A stretch of DNA of 64,000 nt from JBGPTK01 sp963797765 (GTDB lineage: Bacteria; Acidobacteriota; Terriglobia; Acidiferrales; UBA7541), in NCBI GenBank assembly GCA_963797765.1, contig CAWCQU010000003.1, positions 1,240,001-1,304,000 of the forward strand, in the 5' to 3' direction. Below, piece by piece: positions 41,709 through 50,323 of the stretch. The notes beneath the pieces are model-generated. The model saw only the letters and a program-made list of their open reading frames with translations, did no database searches and was not told the origin of the DNA. The translations under genes were made by a program, and so were the position numbers. Position 1 is the stretch's first letter, and each line of letters starts with the position of its first letter.

Positions 41709-42656
41709 ATGAGTATGGGACCAGATCTGGAAACGATCCGCGAGGCGCACCGGCGAATTGCCGCGCGTATCCACCGGACGCCGGTGTTTACGAGCGCATC
41801 GCTGGACGAACGAGCGGGGGCGAGCCTGTTTTTTAAGTGCGAGAATCTGCAGAGGGGCGGCTCGTTTAAAATGCGCGGGGCCACCAATGCGGTTTTTTCG
41901 CTGACGGACGAAGAGGCGTCGCGCGGAGTCGTGACGCATTCCTCGGGCAATCACGGAGCAGCACTAGCTCTGGCGGCGCGGGAGCGTGGGATTCCGGCAT
42001 GGGTCGTGATGCCATCCAACTCGCCGAGCGTGAAAAGACGCGCAGTGGAAGGTTATGGCGGGCACGTAACCGAATGCGAGCACAACATCGCTTCACGGGA
42101 AGCAGCGCTGAAGCAATTGGTGGAGCAAACCGGAGCGATCCTGATCCATCCGTATAACAACATGCGAGTGATCGCGGGACAAGGAACGGCCGCGCTGGAA
42201 TTGTTGGAAGAAGTTCCGGATTTGCAGGTGATTATCGCGCCGGTAAGCGGAGGCGGATTATTGAGCGGCACTGCGATTGTGGCAAAAGAATTGAGTCCCG
42301 GCATTCGCGTGATCGGCGCTGAACCGAAGAATGCCGACGACGCTTACCGTTCCTTCGCGTCTGGCCGGATCGAACCCGCTGCGAAGACGGAGACGATGGC
42401 GGATGGATTGCGCGCGACATTGTGTGAACTGACGTTTTCGATTTTGAAGGAACGGGTGGACGAAATCGTGCTGGTGACCGAGGAAGAAATTGTGGACACC
42501 ATGCGGGCCATCTGGGAGCGCTTGAAAATTCTCACAGAACCTTCTTCCGCGGTTGCGGCTGCGCCGGCTCTTTTGCGTAAGATTCGAGCGGAAGGAAAGA
42601 AAGTGGGGATCATTCTTTCTGGCGGCAATGTGGATCTGGGCAGCTTGCCATTTTAA
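41709..42656 (+). CDS. Threonine/serine dehydratase or serine racemase-like PLP enzyme
   Basis: 315-aa fold-type II PLP enzyme. The Schiff-base Lys is in RGGSFKMRGATNA (about 50-62), the substrate loop is SSGNHGAALALAARE and the PLP phosphate loop is SGGGLLSG. It is the short form with no ACT regulatory domain, as in catabolic TdcB or serine racemase. ATG at 41709 has GGAGGA upstream at about 11 bases. Deaminates threonine or serine, or racemises serine; sequence alone does not separate these. The neighbouring PilZ genes on the other strand are probably unrelated. Confidence 0.92.
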   Translation: MSMGPDLETIREAHRRIAARIHRTPVFTSASLDERAGASLFFKCENLQRGGSFKMRGATNAVFSLTDEEASRGVVTHSSGNHGAALALAARERGIPAWVVMPSNSPSVKRRAVEGYGGHVTECEHNIASREAALKQLVEQTGAILIHPYNNMRVIAGQGTAALELLEEVPDLQVIIAPVSGGGLLSGTAIVAKELSPGIRVIGAEPKNADDAYRSFASGRIEPAAKTETMADGLRATLCELTFSILKERVDEIVLVTEEEIVDTMRAIWERLKILTEPSSAVAAAPALLRKIRAEGKKVGIILSGGNVDLGSLPF

Positions 42657-42753
42657 GCAGAAACGTGTTTCTGAAAATGTACCGGTAGCCCGGGAACTCT
42701 TGCGTTTTCAGAATCCCGCCGAGGGTGATGAACGTTTTGCTGGCGGAATGAAG

Positions 42754-42786
42754 CGCACGGCCAGGAGCGAGTGGCTGTGCTCTTAG
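42754..42786. repeat. Palindromic repeat, family 1, copy 3
   Basis: GCACGGCCAGGAGCGAGTGGCTGTGCTCTTAG. On the minus strand its edge supplies the TAA stop (42783-42785) of the second PilZ gene. The centre carries three extra bases compared with other copies. Confidence 0.7.
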
Positions 42787-43160
42787 CTTTCGAAGGGCTT
42801 CCAATCTACTGGTGGAAACGAGATTTTCCAGAAATCGGGAGCCGGCTTTTCAAACTGCACCGGGACGAGAAACTCACCTCCGAAGGCTTTTGAGGGGCGT
42901 ACCACGCGGCAAACCTGCATCTCGCGAGTTACGTTGTGCTCCATTTCAAACTTCGCCCCCAAAGCAAACGCCTGCGGACAGAGCAGCAGAGCGCCATGAA
43001 CATTCACATCCGAGGTAAAAACTTTCATGTGCTGCTTTTTCCCTTCGATGATCGAGTACAGCGTGACGCCGATTCGTATCATCACCCGCTGCGTGCGGCG
43101 CCGGTCGATTCCCCCGTAAATCTGCTGGACCGCCGGATTCTCCGTTTTTTGTTCGATCAC
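42783..43160 (-). CDS. PilZ domain protein 2
   Basis: 125-aa PilZ-like protein: IDRRRTQRVMIRIGVTLYSI carries the N-terminal Arg motif and FTSDVNVHGALLLCPQ the second motif, in which the usual Ser is His (DVNVHG), so nucleotide binding is uncertain. GTG at 43160 overlaps the stop of the third PilZ gene as GTGA, the best start by coupling; TTG at 43175 is also in frame. It ends inside a palindromic repeat. Expressed with PilZ protein 3 as a two-gene unit. Confidence 0.8.
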   Translation of the reverse strand: MIEQKTENPAVQQIYGGIDRRRTQRVMIRIGVTLYSIIEGKKQHMKVFTSDVNVHGALLLCPQAFALGAKFEMEHNVTREMQVCRVVRPSKAFGGEFLVPVQFEKPAPDFWKISFPPVDWKPFES

Positions 43161-43495
43161 AGTTCCAGCCCCCAAAAATCCATATCTGGATTGATTAGTT
43201 CAACACCCAACTCCCAACCATCCACCCGGTGTTTTCCCTTCCAGACCACCACGGCATCGTTGTTGCGGTGATTCGCCAGATTCCGGAGCTGGAGCCGCTG
43301 CTCAAGCGATAATTCTCGAGGCGCGACTAACAGGCAGCCATAACAATTAACAACGCGGGTATGTGCTTGCTCGCTGAGCGGCGTGCCCGGCTCCGCGCTC
43401 CACTCAATGCAAACGGGAACCCTGGAATTGACGCGTACGCCCCGGCGACTGGCACGGGTTTTGAGCGTCGAGGGCAAGTCTTTATTCATCAGCAT
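43157..43495 (-). CDS. PilZ domain protein 3
   Basis: 112-aa PilZ-like protein. RASRRGVRVNSRVPVCIEW gives the basic N-terminal motif, TRVVNCYGCLLVAPRELSLE takes the place of the second motif (N-x-x-G), and AVVVWKGKHRVDG and LGVELINPDMDFWGLEL complete the barrel. The canonical D/NxSxxG is degenerate. ATG at 43495 has AGGTG eight bases upstream; the longer frame upstream to 43906 is unsupported. It overlaps the next gene by four bases. The 180 bp between it and pgl hold no gene. Confidence 0.75.
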   Translation of the reverse strand: MLMNKDLPSTLKTRASRRGVRVNSRVPVCIEWSAEPGTPLSEQAHTRVVNCYGCLLVAPRELSLEQRLQLRNLANHRNNDAVVVWKGKHRVDGWELGVELINPDMDFWGLEL

Positions 43496-43674
43496 ATTAA
43501 CAACACCTGTTCGGGACATTCTGTGAGCTGGGTAGGGGCGTGCGCGACGGATGGGCTTCCGGCGCAGCTTTGAACCCCCATGCAATCCTAATCGGCACAT
43601 TGCGACGGAGCAATAGTACCGAGTGCGTAAAGGATTAGCTGTACGCAGGGACGGTGTACAAATCTGCGGACAGG

Positions 43675-44418
43675 CTAGCCAGCGGCTGCCTGATCGAGGA
43701 ACCAGATCGTGGGGCCGGCCGGGCGGACCAGCGAGATGGGAAGGTCGGTAACTTCGGCTGCAGGGTTCTGAAAGAAGCGCTTTAAGACGTCGCGCTTTTC
43801 TTCCCCGGCCGCGAGGAAGAAGACATTGTGCGAACTGTTGATGGCCGGAAGCGATAGGGTGAGCCGGACTCTGGGTTCGACCGGGACGCGAGTGGCGACG
43901 ACCCAACGTACGTGCTCGGCAAGAGCGGGAGAATTGGGAAACAGGGACGCAGTGTGGCCTTCGGCTCCGGTTCCCAGCAACATCAAGTCAAAATCGGGCC
44001 AATCACCGTGGAAATTCTGGCGAAGCATCCCCTCGTACTTTCGCGCGGCATCATCCGGATCGGTGTATTGCGTGAGCATAGGATGGACATTTCCACGAGG
44101 AATGGGAACTTGATCGAGTAGAGCATCACAGACCATGGAAAAGTTACTTTTGGGATCTTCGAAGGGGACGTAACGCTCGTCTCCCCAATAGAGATGAACT
44201 TTCTTCCAGGGAATTTTTGCGGCGAACTCATTGGCAAGAAGTTCATAGAGGCCGCTGGGTGTGTGGCCGCCCGCGAGCGAAATGGCGCAACGACCGGTTT
44301 GCTCCGCGCTTTCGTTCGCGACGCGGACCAGTTCTTCGGCCGCCGCACGGCTCAATTCGGATAGACCGGGATAGACTCGAACATCCGGCTTCACTGCTGT
44401 TCCTACTGTGTTATCCAT
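43675..44418 (-). CDS. pgl: 6-phosphogluconolactonase
   Basis: 247-aa hydrolase of 6-phosphogluconolactone, the second step of the oxidative pentose phosphate pathway. Motifs: SLAGGHTPSGLYELL (about 47-61), VHLYWGDERYVP (about 74-85), SNFSMV and the catalytic region LMLLGTGAEGHTASLFPNSP (about 145-164) with the active-site His. Full length for DevB/Pgl. Its start overlaps the end of zwf by 16 bases, so it is coupled to zwf; it is the last gene of the rpiB-tal-HAD-gnd-zwf-pgl operon. Confidence 0.95.
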   Translation of the reverse strand: MDNTVGTAVKPDVRVYPGLSELSRAAAEELVRVANESAEQTGRCAISLAGGHTPSGLYELLANEFAAKIPWKKVHLYWGDERYVPFEDPKSNFSMVCDALLDQVPIPRGNVHPMLTQYTDPDDAARKYEGMLRQNFHGDWPDFDLMLLGTGAEGHTASLFPNSPALAEHVRWVVATRVPVEPRVRLTLSLPAINSSHNVFFLAAGEEKRDVLKRFFQNPAAEVTDLPISLVRPAGPTIWFLDQAAAG

Positions 44419-44859
44419 GGGTGTCCCAAATCCTTCACTAAACGATTCGCTTCTTCCGGTCCCCAGGTGCCCGCTGGATAGGGTACAACAGGCGGGCGCT
44501 TTTGGAGTAGCGGAGTATAAATATTCCAGGAATCTTCCACCCAGTCGTCGCTGACGAACAGAGTGGGGTCGCCGACCAAGACATCCAGCAAAAGAGTTTC
44601 ATAAGCTTCGGGGAGAGGCCCGAACATCTGCGAATAGCGAAAACTCAGGCGGCTGCTATCGAGCGATATATCGCGGCCCGGCTTTTTGATTTCAAATCCC
44701 AAATCAAAGCCCTCGTCCGGTTGGATGGTGATAACCAGCGAATTATTCTGAATCGTGCAGTCCTCAAATGGCCTGAACAAGGAAACCGGAGGCCGGCGAA
44801 AACTGATCACAATCTGGCTCACCTGCCGGGGCATGCGCTTGCCGGTGCGCAGGAGGAAA
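44403..44859 (-). CDS. zwf: Glucose-6-phosphate dehydrogenase, C-terminal part (frameshifted)
   Basis: C-terminal third of zwf in the second frame. It runs LLRTGKRMPRQVSQIVISF, the DEGFDLGFEIKKPG and SFRYSQMFGPLPEAYETLLL segments, ending RPPVVPYPAGTWGPEEANRL. All are conserved in G6PD C-termini. Entry is near a run of four A on the plus strand (44857-44860); with one base fewer the join reads WHGVPFLLRTGKRMP, the expected family sequence. No independent start signal. Confidence 0.85.
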
Positions 44860-45879
44860 AGGAACACCGTGCCAGCGCCAATTCGCGATTTCAAGGCGCA
44901 GAGCCACGAAGGTCTCGATCGATGAAGTTCTAGATACGTTGGGCTCATCCCGATATCCGCACACCGGGTTGCCCGCGACCGTTCCTGCCGTGTACTGGCC
45001 GAAAACCACATCCTCCGGCTTGATCGGAGCGACGCTGAGCAAAACTTTGGCCTTTTCCCGGCGGACGGCATTGGCATCAAATGCGGAAGGAGCTTCCATG
45101 GCGGTCAAGGTCAATAGCTGCGTCAAATGATTTTGAATCATGTCACGCAGGGCGCCCGCCGTCTCGTAATAACCGCCGCGATGTTCCACGCCCAGCGTTT
45201 CCCCCACGGTGATTTCGACACATTCGATGCGGTCGCGATTCCATAGAGGCTCAAAGAGCGAATTTGCAAAGCGGAACACCAGCAAATTCTGGACCGTCTC
45301 TTTGCCCAGATAATGATCGATGCGGTAAACCTGCGATTCCTTGAAATGTTTGTGCAGGCCGATATTGAGCGACTGGGCGGACTTCAAATCGCGGCCGAAG
45401 GGCTTTTCGATCACCAGCCGCACCCAGCCTTTGCTTTCATTCAGCCCCGCTTCGCCCAGCAGAGCGATCGCTAGAGGAAAAATGCTGGGCGGCAAGGCGA
45501 GATAGAAAACCCGGTTGCCGGGCAACTTATGTTGCTCTTCGATCGCTGCGATTCGTTTGCCAAGGGTGATGTATTCTTCAGGTCCGCCTTTACCGAGGGT
45601 CTGGTAGAAAACGTGGTCGTCGCACCATCCGGCATCCAAATCCTCGGGCTTCACTCCATCCGCCGCAAGCCACTGGCGGCTCTTGGCGCGAAAACCAGCA
45701 TCGTCGATATCGGTATCTACCGCAGCGCCGAGGATGTAGCTTTGCGGGCCCAGCTTTCCGTGCTGCTTCAGCCGGTAGAGAGCGGGGAGAAGTTTGCGGC
45801 CAGTGAGGTCGCCCGTCGCGCCCAGAATTATAAAGAGATGCGGCGCAACGGTTGACGGCGGCGGTGGAGGAGTGGGCAC
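44764..45879 (-). CDS. zwf: Glucose-6-phosphate dehydrogenase, N-terminal part (frameshifted)
   Basis: Oxidises glucose-6-phosphate to 6-phosphogluconolactone with NADP+, the entry step of the pentose phosphate pathway. The NADP-binding GATGDLTGRKLLPALYRL is at about 20-37, and VIEKPFGRDL and the active-site RIDHYLGKE (about 190-198) follow. The substrate region YYETAGALRDMIQNHLTQLL is intact. Homology persists to GVPF near 44862, then the frame diverges and ends uninformatively at 44764. A single extra base in a four-base run explains the break. The gene sits 69 bp after gnd and overlaps pgl downstream, an operon. The enzyme is central metabolism, so a true loss would be surprising. Confidence 0.92.
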   Translation of the reverse strand: MPTPPPPPSTVAPHLFIILGATGDLTGRKLLPALYRLKQHGKLGPQSYILGAAVDTDIDDAGFRAKSRQWLAADGVKPEDLDAGWCDDHVFYQTLGKGGPEEYITLGKRIAAIEEQHKLPGNRVFYLALPPSIFPLAIALLGEAGLNESKGWVRLVIEKPFGRDLKSAQSLNIGLHKHFKESQVYRIDHYLGKETVQNLLVFRFANSLFEPLWNRDRIECVEITVGETLGVEHRGGYYETAGALRDMIQNHLTQLLTLTAMEAPSAFDANAVRREKAKVLLSVAPIKPEDVVFGQYTAGTVAGNPVCGYRDEPNVSRTSSIETFVALRLEIANWRWHGVPFPPAHRQAHAPAGEPDCDQFSPASGFLVQAI

Positions 45880-45948
45880 GGTTCAAGCTCCCTCAAAATG
45901 AAATCGACGATTCAAAGTTCCCCAACATTTTGCGTCGGCCGGAGGCGC

Positions 45949-46875
45949 TTACTTCTTGGCTGCCTTGGTACTTTCCTCGTGCACCGCGTGGCCGCCAAAT
46001 TCATGGCGCATCATGGCCAAGAGTTTATTTGAATAAGGATCGGCATCTTGCGAGATGAAACGCCGGTCAAGCGAAGCGCCAATCACCGGCAGCGGCACGC
46101 CCAATTCGATTCCTTCAATTGCGGTCCAACGGCCTTCTCCGGAATCGGTGACGTAGGGAGCGATGCCCGCCATCGTGGGATTGTCCTTTAACGCGGCGGC
46201 CGTTAGGTCGAGCAGCCAGGAACGCACCACGCTTCCGAATTGCCAGATTTGCGCAATCTGCAAAAGATCGAGATTGAATTCCGTCTTGTGGCGCATCAGG
46301 TCGAAACCTTCGGCGTAGGCCTGCATCAATCCGTATTCGATTCCATTGTGAACCATTTTTACGAAATGGCCGGAACCCTCCGGGCCGACGCGGCCCCAAC
46401 CTTTTTCGGGACCGGGAGCGAGCGTCTGGAAGATTGGCGCCAATCTCTTCACCAGCGCTGCGTCGCCCCCCACCATCATGCTGTAACCTTCGGTGAGCCC
46501 CCAAACGCCGCCGCTTGTGCCCACATCCACAAAATTCAGTTTGTGCTGCTTCAGAGCGGCGGCGCGGCGAAGATCGTCGCGATAATAGGAGTTGCCGCCA
46601 TCCAGGATCGTATCGCCTTCGGAAAGATGAGGCACGAGCGCCGCAATCGTCTGGTCGACCGGATCGCCCGCCGGGACCATCAGCCAAATCGCGCGCGGAG
46701 CCTTTAATTGCGCGATCATGGCATCAAGAGACGCAGCTCCCGCCGCGCCTTTCTCCACAACTTTTTGCACCGCTGATGCGTCGCGATCGAATCCGACCAC
46801 GCGATGGCCGCCCTTCACCAGCCGTTCGGTCATGAACGCACCCATTTTCCCCAGGCCTACCATTCCCAGTTCCAT
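45949..46875 (-). CDS. gnd: 6-phosphogluconate dehydrogenase, decarboxylating (short GndA/YqeC-like type)
   Basis: 308-aa enzyme converting 6-phosphogluconate to ribulose-5-phosphate, CO2 and NAD(P)H. N-terminal Rossmann motif GMVGLGKMGAFMTERL (4-19), the substrate loop FVDVGTSGGVWGLTEGYSMM (about 115-134), and the catalytic Lys region GSGHFVKMVHNGIEYGLMQ (about 166-184). It is of the shorter class (about 300 aa) typical of NAD-preferring Gnd. ATG at 46875 has a perfect AGGAGG seven bases upstream. Operon member between the HAD hydrolase (15 bp) and zwf. Confidence 0.95.
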   Translation of the reverse strand: MELGMVGLGKMGAFMTERLVKGGHRVVGFDRDASAVQKVVEKGAAGAASLDAMIAQLKAPRAIWLMVPAGDPVDQTIAALVPHLSEGDTILDGGNSYYRDDLRRAAALKQHKLNFVDVGTSGGVWGLTEGYSMMVGGDAALVKRLAPIFQTLAPGPEKGWGRVGPEGSGHFVKMVHNGIEYGLMQAYAEGFDLMRHKTEFNLDLLQIAQIWQFGSVVRSWLLDLTAAALKDNPTMAGIAPYVTDSGEGRWTAIEGIELGVPLPVIGASLDRRFISQDADPYSNKLLAMMRHEFGGHAVHEESTKAAKK

Positions 46876-46890
46876 CAGAGTTCCTCCTGG

Positions 46891-47511
46891 CTATTTGCCT
46901 TCGAGCAGCACGCCATTGCGTGCCAGATCTTCCGTCAATTGCGCGACGGTCTTGAATTGAATTGTGTTCATGCCCAGGTCGCGTGCGCACTCCAGATTCA
47001 GCGACCGGTCGTCGATGAAGACGCATTCTTCCGGCCGGCGCTGCGTGATGTGCAAAACCTGGCGGTAGATGGCGACATCGGGCTTGCGCACGCCCAGATA
47101 ACAAGAACTCATGAACACCTGAAAATAATCGCGCAGATGAAATTTGTGGATGCGATATTCGTTCAGTTCCAGGGACTCGTTGTTCAGCGCGGCCATCAAG
47201 TATTTATCCAGCGCCGCGATCTTGCCGAGGAACGCGGGCGTATCCGCAAGCTGTTGCGATTCATCGTACATGAACTGCTTGAATTCCTCTTTTGTAAACG
47301 GCCGCTGGCGGTAAAAAATCACGCGATTCAGGTATTCGTCGAGGCCCACCTGGCCGGTTTCGAAAGCGTTCAACAATAACTCGTGGCGGTCCTCGAAATC
47401 GTCGCGATCCAGATGGAATTCCACGACGGCCTTGGCCCGGGATGAGCGGTCCCAAGCGTTGGTCAATACCACGCCGCCCAAATCCCAGAAAAGCGCGCTG
47501 ACATCAGCCAC
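46891..47511 (-). CDS. HAD-superfamily phosphatase (YihX-like) in the pentose phosphate operon
   Basis: 206-aa haloacid dehalogenase-like hydrolase. Motif I is FWDLGGVVL with the nucleophile Asp10; the second Asp of the usual DxD is Gly, as in YihX and the epoxide-hydrolase N-domain group. A Ser/Thr motif II lies near MSSCYLG, Lys in VRKPDVAIYRQVL is motif III and VFIDDRSLN is motif IV. YihX is a glucose-1-phosphate phosphatase, so a sugar phosphate substrate fits this operon, but this is inference. It lies 60 bp after tal and 15 bp before gnd. Confidence 0.88.
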   Translation of the reverse strand: MADVSALFWDLGGVVLTNAWDRSSRAKAVVEFHLDRDDFEDRHELLLNAFETGQVGLDEYLNRVIFYRQRPFTKEEFKQFMYDESQQLADTPAFLGKIAALDKYLMAALNNESLELNEYRIHKFHLRDYFQVFMSSCYLGVRKPDVAIYRQVLHITQRRPEECVFIDDRSLNLECARDLGMNTIQFKTVAQLTEDLARNGVLLEGK

Positions 47512-47571
47512 GAATAGCCCCGGCGATCATCCGGCTGCAGCGAATCCAGCTTGCGGCCGGGGTGAGCATGG

Positions 47572-48352
47572 CTAGCGATGCGATTGAGCGGTGACCAGTT
47601 CATTTCGTTTTTTGTCCAGTGCCGACAACAAATCGTCGAATGATTTGGAGAATGAGGCAACGCCTTCCACCTGCAATTGCTCACCCACGGCGTGCAAGTC
47701 AATGCCCACTTTTTTCAATTGATCGAGTTGCGCGGCAGCCTGATCCACTTTTTCCAGAATGGTATTCCCGCGTACTTTTCCGTGATCGCGGAAATCGTCC
47801 AGCGTGGCGGGCGGAATCGTGTTTACGGTGTGCGGTCCAATCAATTCGGCGACGTACAGCGTGTCGGAATACTTCGGATTCTTGGTGCTGGTGCTGGCCC
47901 ACAGCACGCGCTGCACCCGCGCTCCTTTTTTGCGCAGCGCCGCGAAGGAATCGCCGTCGAAAATTTCCTGAAAGCGTTTATACACAATCTTCGAATTCGC
48001 GATGGCGATCGTTCCACGCAGGGCCAGCGCTTCCGGCTTGCCGATTTTTTCGAGCATCGGATCAACCAGGGTATCCACGCGGCTGACGAAAAAGGAAGCC
48101 ACCGAAGCCATCTTTTCCGGGGTCGCACAACGAGAAAGCCCGCGGATATAGGCCTGGGCCACTTGTTCATAGTGGTGCATGGAAAACATCAAGGTGATAT
48201 TGACGTTGATGCCTTCGGAAAGCAGTTGCTCGATCGCGGGAATTCCTTCGGGTGTGGATGGAATCTTGATCATCAGATTCGGCCGGCCAACCAGTTTCCA
48301 TAGGCGGCGAGCTTCCGAGATCGATCCCTGGGTATCGCGGGCGAGCAGATGG
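47572..48352 (-). CDS. tal: Transaldolase, C-terminal part (frameshifted)
   Basis: Second frame of the transaldolase, taking over at about 48352 with LLARDTQGSISEARRLWKLV. It carries the Schiff-base Lys in PNLMIKIPSTPEGIPAIEQL, the MSMHHYEQVAQAY-like helix (read here as FSMHHYEQVAQAYIRGLS), and the terminal FDDLLSALDKKRNEL. All are conserved in the Mycobacterium-like transaldolase family. A single extra base near 48345-48355 explains the break. No separate start signal. Confidence 0.85.
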
Positions 48353-48688
48353 CGAAACCTCCAGGCTGATAAATCCATCCGCGCCGCCGGTGCGATCATA
48401 AACCGGGCGCAGCACGTCCGTGGCGTTGCGAATATCGTCTACCGCGACGGACCAGAAGAGAGAGCTGCTATCGGACTGAGGATTTTTGGCGAGCAGATCG
48501 GTGAGGGCTGCGTCGTAGTCCGTGCTTCCGGCAATGGCCTTTTCGAAAATGGTTGGATTGCTGGTGACGCCGCTCAAACCATCTTCTTGCACCAGGCGCT
48601 TGAGCTCGCCGCTGGTCAGCAAATTGCGGCGGATATAATCGAGCCAAATCGCCTGGCCTTGCTTTTCAATGTCATGTAGCGGATTCAC
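48167..48688 (-). CDS. tal: Transaldolase, N-terminal part (frameshifted)
   Basis: Transfers dihydroxyacetone units between sugar phosphates in the non-oxidative pentose phosphate branch. The N-terminal family sequence is clear: GQAIWLDYIRRNLLTSGELK (about 11-30), GLSGVTSNPTIFEKAIAGS (about 37-55), DYDAALTDLL and VAVDDIRNATDVLRPVYDRT, then GADGFISLEVSP. The frame loses homology at about 48350; the rest is in the next frame. ATG at 48688 has GGGAGGG eight bases upstream. It starts 49 bp after rpiB in the same operon. Confidence 0.9.
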   Translation of the reverse strand: MNPLHDIEKQGQAIWLDYIRRNLLTSGELKRLVQEDGLSGVTSNPTIFEKAIAGSTDYDAALTDLLAKNPQSDSSSLFWSVAVDDIRNATDVLRPVYDRTGGADGFISLEVSPSARPRYPGIDLGSSPPMETGWPAESDDQDSIHTRRNSRDRATAFRRHQRQYHLDVFHAPL

Positions 48689-48737
48689 GATTCCCTCCCG
48701 AGTGATGCCGGATGTGGCTCCGATAAAGTTTCATTCC

Positions 48738-49208
48738 CTATGCGCCGGTTTTCGCAGCGCCGGCATAACGATCTTCGATCGCCTGAACTTTGGCCAACCG
48801 GCGCACGTGACGCGGCTCGCCGGAAAACTTTGCCGCCAAATATGAGGCGATCAAATCATTAGCAAGCGCGCTGCCGATAATGCGCGCTCCAAAAACGATC
48901 ACGTTCATGTTGTCGTGCTCCACTCCCTGGTGCGAGGAATAACTATCGTGGCAGACGGCCGCCCGGATGCCGGGCACTTTGTTGGCGGCTACGGAAGCGC
49001 CTACTCCGCTGCCACAGATCATCACACCGCGGTCGGCGCGGCCCTCGCGCACCACCAGCGCCACTGCTTCCGCATAATCCGGATAATCAACCGCGGCGGT
49101 GCTGTGAGTGCCCACATCCTCCACCGTATGGCCCAGGCCGGTGATGAACGGAATCAACTCCTCTTTTAGAAGGAAGCCGGCATGATCGGCCCCAATTACC
49201 ACTCGCAT
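48738..49208 (-). CDS. rpiB: Ribose-5-phosphate isomerase B
   Basis: 156-aa isomerase of ribose-5-phosphate and ribulose-5-phosphate. MRVVIGADHAGFLLKEEL (1-18) is the substrate-binding N-terminus, and MICGSGVGASVAANKVPGIR (about 63-82) carries the catalytic Cys and anion hole, then AAVCHDSYSSHQGVEHDNMN. Length and motifs are those of RpiB/LacAB. ATG at 49208 has GGAGG seven bases upstream. First gene of the six-gene minus-strand pentose phosphate operon. Confidence 0.96.
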   Translation of the reverse strand: MRVVIGADHAGFLLKEELIPFITGLGHTVEDVGTHSTAAVDYPDYAEAVALVVREGRADRGVMICGSGVGASVAANKVPGIRAAVCHDSYSSHQGVEHDNMNVIVFGARIIGSALANDLIASYLAAKFSGEPRHVRRLAKVQAIEDRYAGAAKTGA

Positions 49209-49615
49209 GATCGATCCTCCACCTCAAGCCCCTAGATTACACCGGCGATGCGATGCATTCCAGAGGGAGACAAGATAGCAGAAAAGGAGTCATCCGTAAC
49301 TGCCGCAACTCCCCGGTGCTTGCCGTGATCAACTAGACTCACCGGCAATTCAATGGTTGCAACTTTTTTCAATTTGCGCGAATCTCGTCCTCGTAGAGCG
49401 ATTGGGTAGCGGGCAGTTGGAGGTCAATTGAACCGCGACCGTTTCCATCGGATTGCCGCCGAATTCCTTTCCCATAATTGTGTGATGAAGCGTCTGAACT
49501 GGAATCTCCGTCTCCAGGTCCGTCTGGATTTATTTGCGGACTGGCCGCCCGCGCGAAATGTGGTTCGTGCCGGCGATATGGTGAACCGCGCAATTCCCTC
49601 GAAAGGAGCTAGCGC
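49209..49615. other. Divergent intergenic region between rpiB and hsp20
   Basis: 407 bp that should hold the promoters for the pentose phosphate operon (minus) and for the Hsp20 gene (plus). No CIRCE element or other operator is recognisable. The plus-strand frame at 49428-49619 (63 codons) lacks a start signal and looks spurious. Confidence 0.5.
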
Positions 49616-49786
49616 ATGAAAGACCAGCCAGGAACTTTGCAGCAACAGCAACCGGAAATACCGGCGCCGCAACAGCAGGCCCCGCTTGCCAAAACCGAAT
49701 GCGACTTCGTTAAAGCTCTCGCCGGTCCAGGAATTTCTAAATCACATGCAAGCGATTCGCGAATCGATCGAACGGCGCGCTTATGA
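49616..49786 (+). CDS. Hsp20 gene, N-terminal reading-frame piece (frameshifted)
   Basis: ATG at 49616 has AAAGGAG eight bases upstream, the only good start signal ahead of the Hsp20 domain. The frame encodes a Gln/Pro-rich lead (KDQPGTLQQQQPEIPAPQQQ) and then FVKALAGPG before diverging. Dropping one A of GGAATTT near 49732 joins it to FLNHMQAIRESIERRAYELF in the frame of the Hsp20 core, so this piece and the next feature are one protein. Confidence 0.6.
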   Translation: MKDQPGTLQQQQPEIPAPQQQAPLAKTECDFVKALAGPGISKSHASDSRIDRTARL

Positions 49787-50201
49787 ATTGTTTGAACAGC
49801 GCGGTCACGTTCACGGGCAGGATCTCGAGGATTGGACGAAAGCGGAAAACGAAATGCTCCACCCGGTTCGCATGGAACTAGCCGATACTCCCGATTACCT
49901 GATTGCGCGGACGCGCGTTTCCGGATTCGACGCTTCACAAGTCAACGTCAGCGTCGAGCAGGGAAAGATCGCCATCAGCGGAAGCAGGGACATCAACGAA
50001 CCAGGAAAAAATGAAACGGAGGGAGAAACCTCCACTGGTTCGATTCATTTCCTGGAAATGATGGATCTGCCTTGCGAAGTGGACCCGGCACAAGCATCGG
50101 CCACCTTGAAGGGCGACGTCCTGGAAGTAACATTGCCGAAGACGACGGCGGCAGTGAATGAATCAACGAAGCGGCTGAAGGCGCGGACGCAAACAGCCTA
50201 A
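49686..50201 (+). CDS. Hsp20/alpha-crystallin small heat shock protein, main part
   Basis: ATP-independent holdase chaperone. RESIERRAYELFEQRGHVHG and DLEDWTKAENEM form a DUF2934-like helical N-terminus. The alpha-crystallin core follows: VRMELADTPDYLIARTRVSG, VSVEQGKIAISGSRD and DLPCEVDPAQASATLKGDVL ending EVTLPK, with the A-x-x-x-(N/K)-G-x-L motif. The frame is open back to 49686, but real translation probably starts at 49616 with a frameshift between. Such DUF2934-Hsp20 proteins are frequent in acidobacteria. Confidence 0.87.
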   Translation: MPKPNATSLKLSPVQEFLNHMQAIRESIERRAYELFEQRGHVHGQDLEDWTKAENEMLHPVRMELADTPDYLIARTRVSGFDASQVNVSVEQGKIAISGSRDINEPGKNETEGETSTGSIHFLEMMDLPCEVDPAQASATLKGDVLEVTLPKTTAAVNESTKRLKARTQTA

Positions 50202-50323
50202 GACCCGGTTCCTGGGGCGGGAAGCAAGAATTCCTGAGGGTTCCAACCCCCGCCTCTTCGCCGGCCGGCGCATGAGTGCGCGAAATGCTGGAGGAAATTT
50301 GTCTCTCGCCGTATTCTTGACTG

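Noticed and set aside
49428..49619. 63-codon plus-strand frame upstream of hsp20
   Set aside because: No ribosome-binding site, no recognisable motif, and it runs into the hsp20 start signal.
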